Shown piece after piece: positions 19,948-29,612 of a stretch of DNA of 64,000 nucleotides; positions within the stretch are counted from its first letter, which is position 1; each line of letters begins with the position of its first letter. The position numbers and the translations under genes were made by a program. The notes under the pieces were generated by a model. It ran no database searches and was not told where the DNA came from. It worked only from the letters and a program-made list of their open reading frames with translations. Source of the DNA: Cryptomeria japonica. Lineage: Eukaryota > Streptophyta > Pinopsida > Cupressales > Cupressaceae. The stretch covers positions 152,819,971 through 152,883,970 of the forward strand of contig NC_081411.1 of the NCBI RefSeq assembly GCF_030272615.1. The letters are read 5' to 3'.

Positions 19948-22470
19948 ATGAGTTTTACAACAATAAGCCCTACTTACACTATTCCCGTTAGACGAAGCCG
20001 TAGAATTAAGTCTTCCCGAGGTTTAATTACTGAGGAGATGGAACCTAATTTGAATAGCCTTTTTAACGAGGACATGGGTAATTCCTCTAATCCTCCTAAT
20101 GATGAAGAAGCTCTCCATGAGGTTTCTGTAGAACAACTTTCGAAATTGGATAACCAATTTGACGATTTTCGACAATGGATGTCTCAAGAATACCCCGATA
20201 GTCAAGCTCTTCCTTTAATTGAGGGTCTAAAACGTATGCTTCAAAGTGATAAGAATGGAATTGATATTTTGCGTGGTATTGCACACATTGTGGATTCGAA
20301 TGTGATGCCTATGAAGAGTTGTGCTGAAAATTTGGGTTGTACACAACGTCCTACTCAAGTCAATCATTCTATTCCTTTGATGACTTCTATTGCTAGCATA
20401 CCTACCTTTACATCAAACATAATGGCTACTTCTACACAAGACATTCCTCCTGTGATCACCAGTCATGGGGGCAATCCTTCCTCTTCAATTAACCCTCTTC
20501 CTTCATTCAATCTGACTTCTTCATTCATTCCTTCAATGAGTGTCCCTATTATATCTCCACAAATGAACATGATGCAAGGGGGCAATTCGTTTAACCATTC
20601 CATTCCTCCTTGTAGTGTTCCTCCTGTCCAATCATCTCCTATGACTAATTATCATAGAGTCCCACCACCTTACTCTTTACCTTCTTTCAATAACATAACA
20701 CCTCCATCTCAATCTAACACATCTAATATGAACTCTTCGACTGAAGCGACCATTAACAATCTTGCACAAACTGTCTCTTCTTTACAACAACAAATTGCCT
20801 CTATGAATCAATCTAAGTTTAGTGTGCCCACATTTGATGTTGCGAGTCCACTTTCTCTTGACATTGTTCGAGCTATCCCTCCTAAACATGTTGAAATCCC
20901 GCATTTGGAGCTTTATAATGGTAAGGGTGATCCTCTAACACATGTTAAGACCTTTCAAACAATATGTACTAATTTTGCTTATGACCAAAGGTTGCTTGCA
21001 AAACTGTTTACTAGAACATTAAGAGACAAAGCCCTACAATGGTATTGCTCGTTGCCTTCTTATTCTATTACTTCTTTTGAACAACTTGCAAATGCTTTCA
21101 TTCAACAATTTCAAAACAATATAAGTCCTAAAGTTACTTTGATTGATTTAATGCATTGTAAACAAGGTGTTAAAGAAAAAGTGACTGATTTCATTGGTAG
21201 ATATAAGCATTTGTATGCTCAAATTTCTTTTCCAGTGCCTAACAATGATATTCAAAGAATCTTTATTTCTAATTTACAAAAAGATATTCGAGACAAACTT
21301 CTGTTTTCTGAGTTTACTTCTTTCCAACAGTTGTGTGCAACTCTTCACAATTATCAACTGACTGTGAGTCAAATGGAACAATCACATCCTATGGCTCTGA
21401 GTGATAAGGGTGATAGCAATCAACAACCATTTGGGAAGTTTAAACCGAACAGAGATTCCATCAAATTCAATGAAAACATCATCAACAACAATGTGAATGC
21501 AGCATCAGGTGTGCCTCCTATTTCTAAATTTTTCAAGAAAGAAAGAAAGTATACTCCTTTGAATGAATCATTGCATAGTATTATGAATAAGTTATTGGAA
21601 CAAAATGTGCTTACTCTTCCTCCTATAAGACAAATTGATCCTGCAAAGATTACTTCACCTTATTTTGATAACAAAGCTTTTTGTCAATTTCATCGTCAGC
21701 CTGGGCATGATACTGAAAAATGTTTTTCTTTAAAGGGTAAAATTCAAGATTTGATTGATAATAATACTATTTCTGTTTCTGGAGTGAATGATAAAGGCAA
21801 TACATCTGTAGCTCCTCCTAATCAAAATCTTCAGATTTTCACTGATCCATTACCTTCTCATACCTCTAATGCAATTGAGGCTACTGATTCCTCTGTCTCA
21901 CCTGATGATCTCGTGTCTATGACTCCGAATGTGATTAACTTTGTAGAGCAGCAAGAAAACCCTAAAGAACCTTCCATCACATTTGATTCCAGTGAAACCA
22001 TTAGGGCACCTGATGGTCCTTTATACATAGTTGCAAAAGTCAAGAATACACCTTGCTGTGGAGTGCTTATTGATCCTTCGTGCATGATTAATGTTATTAC
22101 TGAAGAATTTCTTTTTACTTTGCAATTGAATCAAGTGATTTATGACAAAACAGATGTGATTGTGAAATTATTTGATGCATTTTCTTCTCCTGCAATTGGT
22201 TCTATTACATTGCCTATTGAGGTCCATAACAAATCTCTTGATGTGAACTTTGCTATTATTCCTTCATCCGAACAATTTCGTGTGAAGCTTGGCTATCCTT
22301 GGCTATCTTCCATGAAAGCTATTGCTTCTCCTATTCATAAGTGTTTGAAATTTCCCCATAATGGTGAAGTTGTTACTGTCAATCATAGTCTCTTTAAACC
22401 AGCTGAAAGAACTTCTAGCGTTCCTATTGATTACTTTTGGCCTAAACAATTCCAATCTCTTCCTCTGTGA
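19948..22470 (+). CDS. G2 gag-protease polyprotein
   Basis: This 840-aa ORF encodes the structural protein of the element and a protease. Residues 1-300 are low-complexity, Pro/Ser/Asn-rich. About 315-470 is a Ty3-type retrotransposon gag domain (ELYNGKGDPLTHVKTF, then LRDKALQWYCSLP and FIQQFQNN). About 577-592 is a CCHC-like motif, CQFHRQPGHDTEKC, with His in the second position. About 690-830 is retropepsin-like, with LPIEV and LGYPWLSSMKAI, but the active site reads IDPSC rather than DSG or DTG, so it is probably inactive. The ORF is intact and ends in TGA, after which the same frame stays open. The start is the first ATG after the leader. Confidence 0.8.
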   Translation: MSFTTISPTYTIPVRRSRRIKSSRGLITEEMEPNLNSLFNEDMGNSSNPPNDEEALHEVSVEQLSKLDNQFDDFRQWMSQEYPDSQALPLIEGLKRMLQSDKNGIDILRGIAHIVDSNVMPMKSCAENLGCTQRPTQVNHSIPLMTSIASIPTFTSNIMATSTQDIPPVITSHGGNPSSSINPLPSFNLTSSFIPSMSVPIISPQMNMMQGGNSFNHSIPPCSVPPVQSSPMTNYHRVPPPYSLPSFNNITPPSQSNTSNMNSSTEATINNLAQTVSSLQQQIASMNQSKFSVPTFDVASPLSLDIVRAIPPKHVEIPHLELYNGKGDPLTHVKTFQTICTNFAYDQRLLAKLFTRTLRDKALQWYCSLPSYSITSFEQLANAFIQQFQNNISPKVTLIDLMHCKQGVKEKVTDFIGRYKHLYAQISFPVPNNDIQRIFISNLQKDIRDKLLFSEFTSFQQLCATLHNYQLTVSQMEQSHPMALSDKGDSNQQPFGKFKPNRDSIKFNENIINNNVNAASGVPPISKFFKKERKYTPLNESLHSIMNKLLEQNVLTLPPIRQIDPAKITSPYFDNKAFCQFHRQPGHDTEKCFSLKGKIQDLIDNNTISVSGVNDKGNTSVAPPNQNLQIFTDPLPSHTSNAIEATDSSVSPDDLVSMTPNVINFVEQQENPKEPSITFDSSETIRAPDGPLYIVAKVKNTPCCGVLIDPSCMINVITEEFLFTLQLNQVIYDKTDVIVKLFDAFSSPAIGSITLPIEVHNKSLDVNFAIIPSSEQFRVKLGYPWLSSMKAIASPIHKCLKFPHNGEVVTVNHSLFKPAERTSSVPIDYFWPKQFQSLPL

Positions 22471-22512
22471 AGTGATCATCTTTTCAAATCTTATCAAAAG
22501 TGGAAAACAGAT

Positions 22513-23367
22513 ATGATCCTATCTCTAAGTGAACCTAGAACACCTAAACTTGATATTCCTATCATTCTTGAGAACGAAGTTCTTCCTTTGAAAGATAAAA
22601 CTAATGTCTTTCCTCAAGAAGATTCCCAACCCGTTCCCATGGATGTGATTATGTCTATGCCTAATAAACCTTCTAAAAGTAGACCTATACCTCCTCATCA
22701 TGACGGACTTGGTCTTCTTCCTAAACCAAATATTCCTCCTTTGTATGGAGCAGTCCCTCCTCCTTCTTTTTATAGAGAGAAGAGACCTTCTTCTTCTCCT
22801 ATTATCCAGCCTAAGAGACCACAACCTAAACACCCAAGTGATAAGGATGAGAACATTCCTCCTCCTCAATCTTCTTCACTTCCTACTAAGACTAGACGAA
22901 ATCGTTCTGCACGTGAACACCGACGAAAGCGTCGTCTTAGAGCTCAAGCAGCTGCTTCTCAAACTTTGCAATCTCCAAAAACACCTTCAACAAACATTAT
23001 TCCATTTTCTCCAAAATCTCCAAAATATAAGATGCATGATGGTCTTGTGCGAGTTAAAGATCCTATTTTTATAAATCTTGATGATGCTATAGATGAAAAT
23101 GTTATTCATGATGAAAATGTTACTTCTCTTGCTTCTGATAGTGAATATGAACTTGTTGATATTGATAACCATTTATCTAATGAATTTTCTAAAACACTTA
23201 TCCTAGCTCCTAGACAAGAACAACGTGGCTCGGAACATGAACATAGCCCTTGTTTGGATCTTGTGATAGCTCCATCTGCTGTGTTGGATGTTCCTCCTCT
23301 AGCGTGTTCCCTGCCTTCCCGAAACATTGATCAGCAAGATCGGGGGGTAGATGACGTGCTAGACTAG
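22513..23367 (+). CDS. G2 third-domain ORF, Pro- and Arg-rich, unrecognised
   Basis: This 284-aa ORF lies in the same frame as the gag-protease ORF, separated from it by one TGA (22468-22470) and 14 codons. The N-terminal half is Pro-rich with HHDGLGLLPKPNIPPLYGA. Near residues 123-146 lies a strongly basic stretch (TRRNRSAREHRRKRRLR) that could bind RNA or act as a nuclear signal. The C-terminal half is acidic. No RT or integrase motif is present. I do not recognise the family; it may be the C-terminal part of a polyprotein made by stop readthrough, or a piece separated by mutation. Confidence 0.55.
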   Translation: MILSLSEPRTPKLDIPIILENEVLPLKDKTNVFPQEDSQPVPMDVIMSMPNKPSKSRPIPPHHDGLGLLPKPNIPPLYGAVPPPSFYREKRPSSSPIIQPKRPQPKHPSDKDENIPPPQSSSLPTKTRRNRSAREHRRKRRLRAQAAASQTLQSPKTPSTNIIPFSPKSPKYKMHDGLVRVKDPIFINLDDAIDENVIHDENVTSLASDSEYELVDIDNHLSNEFSKTLILAPRQEQRGSEHEHSPCLDLVIAPSAVLDVPPLACSLPSRNIDQQDRGVDDVLD

Positions 23368-24090
23368 TTACATTAGCATAGCAGATTCTCTCCACCTCTC
23401 TTGTGTTACTTCCTCTATATGTTATTCTCATTCTTCTATTTGTTGTCCTTAGTGTTGTCTACTTGAGGACGATGCAAAGCATTGAGATCTCTCGATCTCT
23501 CTCATGTTGACTCAAAAGACACATGTGTTCCCTTCTTCTAGGTGACCTTCCTTGATTGGGGAATGAAGAACAATTATGCATACATACATATGATATACAT
23601 GAATTATCATACGGCATACTAACCCCAAGGAAAGCGAAGTCACCTTGTGCTTTGTGTTTTGTGTCTATTATCCTTGGGCTTACCTTACACTTGGGGGCTA
23701 AATCCTTGTGATAACGTGCTCCTTTCCTTTCTCATTTCTTATATGTATCACTACCTTAAAGCAATCACCCCCGGTGAGGCGTGTGCGATCGCTTTAACGT
23801 AGGGGGGCATACATCCCGTTCATATCTTTTCAAGATACATGAAAATTTCTTGGTGAACTTAGCTTTGCCTTGAAAATTTTTGGTATTTCTTTTGCATGAC
23901 TCATAGTGAGGGAACCTTACTACTGACAGTCATGGTTCTCCCTCGTGATCTTCCCTTTTACTTTGTCAATCAAATTCGTAAGATCCTTAGTCCACTGGGG
24001 GCTTGGTGTGTCTTGCCTCCTTGATGTGGTGAAAGTCTTTCAATATTGTTTCCTTGTACTTTACCGGAAGTATGAGCATACATACTCCCG
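23368..24090 (+). other. G2 3' non-coding region
   Basis: This is 0.7 kb between the last stop and the PPT with no ORF of note and no RT, RNase H or integrase motif. It includes ACTTGGGGGCTAAATCC near 23690, which resembles the PPT but is not followed by an LTR. Confidence 0.65.
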
Positions 24091-24107
24091 CTAAAGTGGG
24101 GGCTAAA
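24091..24107 (+). other. Polypurine tract of G2
   Basis: CTAAAGTGGGGGCTAAA lies directly before the 3' LTR. It is identical to the G1 PPT. Confidence 0.9.
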
Positions 24108-25370
24108 TGTAGCGTCCTAAAATTGCGACACTTGCAATTTCGACTGCATTTCGGTCTTCACGATGGCGACGCAACACGCAACCTGAATGGAGACCCCAAA
24201 ACCTGATTATGACACTGAAAACTGCATTTTCTTGCACCCTGGCCTGAACCTCCTTTGCACCCTGCTGTCCCGGGAGGTGGGACCAGAGCGCCCAGCGGCC
24301 TGGTCCTTCAGGACCAGGGCGCCCAGTGCCCTGGTCCCCCAGGACCATGGCGCCCAGCGCCCTAGTCGCTGGGTCCTATTTTGGGCCCGGTCTCTTTTGG
24401 ACTTCGGGTCTTTATGTTTGCAAATTGGAAAATTATCTTTCCTGGTTGGCCTAAGGTCGGGAAAATCAGTCTATCAGCCCTAAATGACAAGTATATAAAC
24501 TACATTTTCCTCTCTCTTTTGGTAAGGGACACACATGAGGGAAAAAGCGTGGAAACTATACTCAAGCATTCAAGCATTCTTTCAAGCAATTGATCATTCT
24601 AAGTCTCCATTCAAGGCTAAGTGTTGCATTCAAGACAAGGATTCAACCATTGAAGAGGAGATCACTTACTACATACTACTACAACATACAACATACAACA
24701 TCTATACCTTCGCACATAAGGATACAAACATCCTTACAACAAGGTATTAGTACTTGTTTTACATTACAGACATTTACATTTATAGCATTGCTCATTTCTT
24801 GGTTAATTCCAAACCGGGGTTTGACCTAAAGGCAAACCCCTAATCCCTAACCCCCCAATCGTCTTCGCTTTTCTGTGTGTAGGTTGCAGGTACGTGGCTG
24901 AAACTGAAGATCTGGAATCCTTGTGCAGAGACGAACAGATCCCCCTTCGTTTCGCGGATTTTTCGGAGGACCGTGGCGCTCGGGCGCCATCGTCCCGACA
25001 ACTTTTGCTCAAATTTGCAGGACAGCGCCGTATCGACATTTTACTGCTAATTCCAGGTCCGCAGCTTCATCCTATATCCCTATCTCAGTTTGTAAGCAAA
25101 TCTTTCTCACTTTCTATGCATTCCTAGCTTAATTCTTCTATCAACATTCTTTACAAAAGAGGGTAGCCTTGCTTTCTTAACCCTTGAAACACATTTAGCA
25201 TCCAATCTTGCATTGTGTGGGATTGGATCTTGTGGGTTTCAACCCCTCTTTTGAATGTAAAGTCTCTCCCCTAAGTGAAAACCATCAACCCTAGTGAATC
25301 TCCCTTCTCTCTCCTTGGAGTTGGAAGAGGGGAGAGCAACTAGGGTTCGATCGCGATTTTCCGCTTTACA
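24108..25370 (+). repeat. 3' LTR of G2
   Basis: This 1263-bp LTR matches the 5' LTR with few substitutions and one extra 31-bp hairpin unit (24280-24367 holds three units). It ends GCTTTACA and is followed by a TA run. Confidence 0.95.
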
Positions 25371-25387
25371 TATATATATATATATAT
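25371..25387. repeat. (TA)n microsatellite
   Basis: Seventeen bases of alternating TA directly abut the G2 3' LTR end, in place of a matching target duplication. Confidence 0.95.
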
Positions 25388-25431
25388 CATAATCTCCAAT
25401 TATAAATAATCATATACACTCGTACATAACC

Positions 25432-25692
25432 ACTCCCAAAAATAAAAATGTAATTGAAATTTGAAAATCAAATCACAACATACATGATGAAGGTACCAGA
25501 AATATTCTCTTACTCCTAAGGGGATGAGACCCAAACTTGTTCATCAAAGAATAAGGATAAGGTTAGGCACAAATTCAACATGGATAATTTCTCACACCAA
25601 TGTAGCTTAGCTAAATGAAATATATGTCACTACATAAATAAAATTTATTATATAATATTGTTCTAGCATAATAAATAAGAATTAGCATCTTT
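25432..25692. repeat. Repeat R copy 1, left part
   Basis: From ACTCCCAAAAATAAAAAT onward this aligns with 33555-33814, including GATGAAGGTACCA and GGGGATGAGACCC. It is cut by LINE 1 at 25693 and resumes at 29830. The 25388-25431 bases before it are AT-rich and unassigned. No coding potential is seen, and the nature of R is unknown. Confidence 0.85.
25677..25692 (+). repeat. LINE 1 target-site duplication, left
   Basis: AAGAATTAGCATCTTT is repeated at 29814-29829 as AAGAATTAACATCTTT, with one mismatch. The uninterrupted paralogous site at 33799-33814 contains this 16-mer only once. Confidence 0.9.
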
Positions 25693-26075
25693 GACGGGAA
25701 AGATGGTGGCCATGCGGGTGCATGCAGGAGGCCGAGCTAGGGTTTCAAGGCCCTAGCTCACAGGCAGTACTGGTGTGGTCTCGTGTGAGGGGGGGGGGGA
25801 AGTTCTGCGTGTGGGGGGTAGACGGTGGTGGAAGGGGCTGGAGGGCTTGGGGGTGGCTGAGGGGTGGTCGTCGGGACGTGTGAAGGCTGCGTAGGGGTGG
25901 GGTCTTTGCTGCTGTGGCCGAGGCTATCCTAGGAGCTTGGGACTTTAGGCGGGCCGATCCTTGGTGGAGCAGGTGAGAGGAGGGGCCTTGGGTGCCGAGC
26001 CCCCGTGGGGAGACCTTTGGGGTGTGGGCCCTCGGCCATTGTCCTTGTCTCTTTTTTATTTTTTTGTGAGACCCG

Positions 26076-27503
26076 ATGGCGACTTTGGGTGGGGAAGCCT
26101 TGCAGGTGGTCCCAGCCATGGATTTCCATGCTGCGTTGGGCTCAAAACCCCCATTTCAGAATGTGAAGACGTTTAACAATAACCTATACTCTTCTGACCT
26201 GGGATCTGGGAGTGCTGGTAGCTCTCGCATGGTGAAAATTAATGGTTGTCTGGAGAGATGTAGTGAGAGGCTGAAGTTGGTCATCCCTCCTGAGATAATA
26301 GCTGAAGACATTGAATACTTTTCAAATCACTCGCTGTACTGCAAGTTTTTGGGAATGAGGGTTTCATTGCAGTTTTTGGAAAACTGGGCGCAGTGGACAT
26401 GGGCACCGGAAGGGGAAATGGAGATTATGCTTTTGGAAAATAACTATTTCATGGTCACGTTCAACTACATGGAGGATCGCAATAGGATCTTTGAAGGAGG
26501 TCTGTATTTTTACAACCAGGTGGGATTATTCATCAAACCTTGGCATGTGGGGTTTAATCCTTCAGAGGAGCTCCCAAATAGGGTTCCGGTGTGGGTTCGG
26601 TTACCACGTCTTCCAGTGGAATGCTGTCGGGAGGATGTACTACGGATGCTCGCTGCTCTGCTTGGGAGGCCAGTGGGATCCTCATCGCAAACTCTGGGGA
26701 GAAAGGTAATGACCTTTGCACATATCTGTGTTGAAATAGATCTTAGTAAACCCTTGCTAGATGCTATAGATATGTGTGCAGGCTCTTATTCATGGGTTCG
26801 ACAGCTAGATTATGAGACTTTACCATTTCACTATCGTCTATGTCATAAGTATGGTCATTTACAATGTAAATGTCCTAGATACAAACCAGTAGTGCGACAA
26901 CCTCAACAGTTAGAACTGAGCCTTGATAGGGCTGAGAAAGGGAAAGCTACCATGTCGGGTGTGGTAGAGGGTGCTGATGGTTTTATCTTAGTAAAGACAA
27001 AGAACGGGAATAGAGGACAGAAGAGACCCTGAGAGGAGAGACGTGAGGAGGATACCTTCAACAAATTTGAGGCCTTGGATGACCTGAGCCATCAGGAAGT
27101 AAATCCGGGGTTAACCCCACTAGATCAGGGTGCATCAGGAGGGGTGCTGGAAAGTGTAATGGAGGAATCTTCCTAGGTCCTGCTAGTGGTTGGAAGCCAA
27201 CAGATGGAGATGGACCAGACAGTAGGGGTTCAATTGGGCCTAGCTGCTGGTATGGAGGTGAACCTGGCTGAGGGGGAGGGTTCTCCCATAGCTTCAAAAT
27301 TGGAACCGGTTGGGGCTAAAAGTAATAAGTTAGTTGTTCACCTGGGTCTACATCAGAGAGATATTAAGAAAAGTGCTTCAGAGAAGAGCTCAAAGGTCGG
27401 CAGAAAGAAGGATCTGGATAAGATCAAATTGGTGGGGGAGAATTTGGTTGAGTCAGGATCAGTGAAGACTTTGGATTCACACTTCTCCAACCCTCCTAAA
27501 TGA
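26076..27503 (+). pseudogene. LINE 1 ORF1 (RNA-binding protein with CCHC knuckle)
   Basis: ORF1 proteins of plant L1-type LINEs coat the element RNA. The first open part (318 aa) has the conserved N-terminal domain of this family (RMVKINGCLERCSERLKLVIPP region, then WAPEGEMEIMLL, FIKPWHVGFNP and VWVRLPRLPVE). It ends in a knuckle-like CHKYGHLQCKC. Two in-frame stops (TGA at 27030-27032 and one near 27175) separate it from an open tail in the same frame (NKFEALDDL, then a Lys-rich end). The ORF1 stop overlaps the ORF2 start as ATGA at 27500-27503. Confidence 0.85.
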
Positions 27504-29295
27504 TTGTACTTTCATGGAATGTAAGGGGCTAGAACAGTGGCCCTAGACAAAAAGTTGTTCAAGATTTGATTAGGAATCATTCACCTGATGTCCTTTTCTT
27601 GCAAGAAACTAAACTTTTAGTGGAGATTATGATGGGTCTCGTGCCAAAGCTGTGGGGGCGAGGTGAGTGTTAGTGTGTTGGGGCAGCTGGTTCCTTGGGA
27701 GGGGTGGCTTGCCTTTGGAACCCTTTAAGGTTCCGCCCTATCTGGTGGGTTGCTTCCAGATCCTCATTATCTAGGGTACTATCTAGTCTTGAGACTGGGG
27801 AAGCCATCTTGTTTTCAAATATCTATGCTCCCACTAATTTTCAGGGTAAGCAAAGCTTATGGTCACAAGTTTCAGGTATGCGAAGGTTGGCCCTCTTTCA
27901 CCCTTGGATTATGGCAGGAGACTTTAATGCCATCTTGGAGTTGAGTGAAAAGAAGGGGGTTGTAATGCAGTTGGAACCTTCTTCTTTCCTTTTCTAGGAT
28001 AGTATCTCCTTGCTGCAGCTAGTTGACATCAAGCCTAGCAATGGTTTGTTCACTTGGAACAACAGGAGGGTGGGAGGGAATTGGATTGCTAAACGATTGG
28101 ATCATTTTCTGGTTTCCTATTTTTGGATCGGCGGGGGGTGGTCCACAAGTTCTGAGATTCTTGACTGGAGAGGGTCGGATCACTGGCCCATCAAGCTAGT
28201 TTCATCTTCAGCTTGGGTTTCCCGTTTGCCTTCATTCAAATTCCAACTTATGTGGCTTCGGGACCCTTCTTTGCAAGCCCTTGTTGCAGACTGGTGGAGG
28301 AAAGGGAGGCCGGCCTTTGGCACTACCATGTACTCTTTTTCCAAGCAATTGCAATTTGTTAAGCTTCAGCTTAAACAGTGGAACCAACAAGGCTTCAGGA
28401 ACATTTTTCATGAGAAGAAAGCTGCTCAAACTACGCTGAATGAGATCACCAGTGAAATTAGGGAGCATGGGTTGTCTGAGGATCTGCTTAGAGAGGAAGA
28501 CAGGGATGTCAAGATGGTAGAGGAATGAGAGCTTCGGGAAGAAATATATTGGAAGAAAAGAGCTCGTATTGACTGGCTGAAGGAGGGGGACAAGAACACT
28601 GCTTTCTTCTTCAACTCAGTGAAAGAAAGAAGACACAGAAATTCCATTCCTATTTTGGTTAATGACAGAGGTGAGCAGTGCTTATCCTTGCAAGAGATGT
28701 CTAGGGAGTCTCTCTAGTTTTTCCAGTCCCTCTTTAGGGAGGACTCTCAGGGGGAAACAGTGGAGGAGAATCTGGTTCTGGATTGCATCCCTTCTCTTGT
28801 CTCAAGGGAGTTGAATGAGCAGCTTTTGTATCCTATTTTGCTAGAGGAACTTGATAGGATAGTCTTCCACATGAGGAAGGGAAAGGCTCCTGGACTGGAT
28901 GGGTTCCCCGTTGAATTCTTTCAAGAGTTCTGGGATATAATTAAGCTGGATTTATTGGAAGTAGTCTAGGAGTCCCAGAGGAATAAACATATTCTTAGGG
29001 CATTGAATGCAACCTTCATTGCTCTAATCCCCAAGTGTGCAGGGGCTGACCAGTTAGGCCAGTTCCGCTCGATTTCCCTCTGCAATGTGATTTATAAGAT
29101 CATCTTGAAGCTGATAGTGGATAGCTTGAAGAAGTGTTTGGGGAGTGTTATTTCTAAGGAGCAGAGTGGGTTTGTGGAAGGGTGCCAAATTCTGGATGTG
29201 GTGGTCATTGCTACGAAGACCATTCATTCTATGGCAACCTCCAAGGAAAAAGCTATGTTTATCAAGCTGGATATGGCTAAGGTATATGATAGAGG
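27500..29295 (+). pseudogene. LINE 1 ORF2: endonuclease and N-terminal RT
   Basis: ORF2 nicks target DNA and primes reverse transcription. The AP-type endonuclease begins MIVLSWNVRG, with LFLQETK, NIYAPTN, GDFNAIL, and the catalytic SDHWPI near 28173. RT follows (KGKAPGLDGFPVEFF, ATFIALIPK, FRSISLCNVIYKI, KEQSGFV, KLDMAKVYDR). At about 29295 the frame jumps to RNase H sequence, removing the YADD/FADD box and all downstream RT. In-frame stops occur at codon 11 (TAG) and near 27995, 28526, 28715 and 28967. All open pieces share one frame, so decay is mainly by point stops. Confidence 0.85.
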
Positions 29296-29299
29296 TTGT

Positions 29300-29612
29300 T
29301 TTCTTCTTCTTGGTGCATAAAGGGTGTCAGTCTAATAATTTTATGGAGGGTTTTGCGATTCTTTATGCACTTGAGCGGGCTTTGGTGTGGGGTTTTGGGA
29401 AGGTGATTTGTGAATCGAATTCCCAAATTGGTGTTAACTTGTTGTCTGATCAGAAGGTGAGTGGGATTCAGTGGCAGTTGGTAGGGATTGTTCAGCAGAT
29501 TCTCCAAATTAGCTCCTTAATGGAGCATGTGTCCTTCATCCATATTCCTCGCGAATGGAATGGAGTGGCTGACTGTTTGGCCAAGTGGGCCTCGGAACAT
29601 GATAGTGAGTAG
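29300..29612 (+). pseudogene. LINE 1 RNase H C-terminal fragment
   Basis: In another frame from the RT, MEGFAILYALERAL carries the conserved Glu of plant LINE RNase H. CESNSQIGVNLL replaces the usual ESDS, so a catalytic Asp is Asn. IPREWNGVADCLAKWA is the typical C-terminal motif. The N-terminal beta strands with the first Asp are missing at the deletion junction. Confidence 0.8.

Larger units (their letters stand above)
17533..25370 (+). mobile_element. G2: Ty3-type LTR retrotransposon with gag-protease and no visible pol
   Basis: G2 is a 7.8 kb element with LTRs at 17533-18764 and 24108-25370, a PBS at 18768-18785 and a PPT at 24091-24107. One long ORF (19948-22470) encodes gag, a CCHC-like motif and a degenerate protease, and a second in-frame ORF (22513-23367) follows. 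No RT, RNase H or integrase motif is present in the 5.3 kb interior. Flanking bases (CTAGT left, TATAT right) do not match, as expected after the inversion described in the findings. PBS and PPT are identical to G1. Confidence 0.85.

Noticed and set aside
22525-23431. Minus-strand and +2-frame ORFs rich in Arg/Leu over the G2 third-domain ORF
   Set aside because: They are antisense or frame shadows of 22513-23367.
25745-26129. Minus-strand Pro-rich ORF (124 aa) at the LINE 1 start
   Set aside because: It is a shadow of the GC-rich LINE 5' UTR; the element's ORF1 starts at 26076 on the plus strand.
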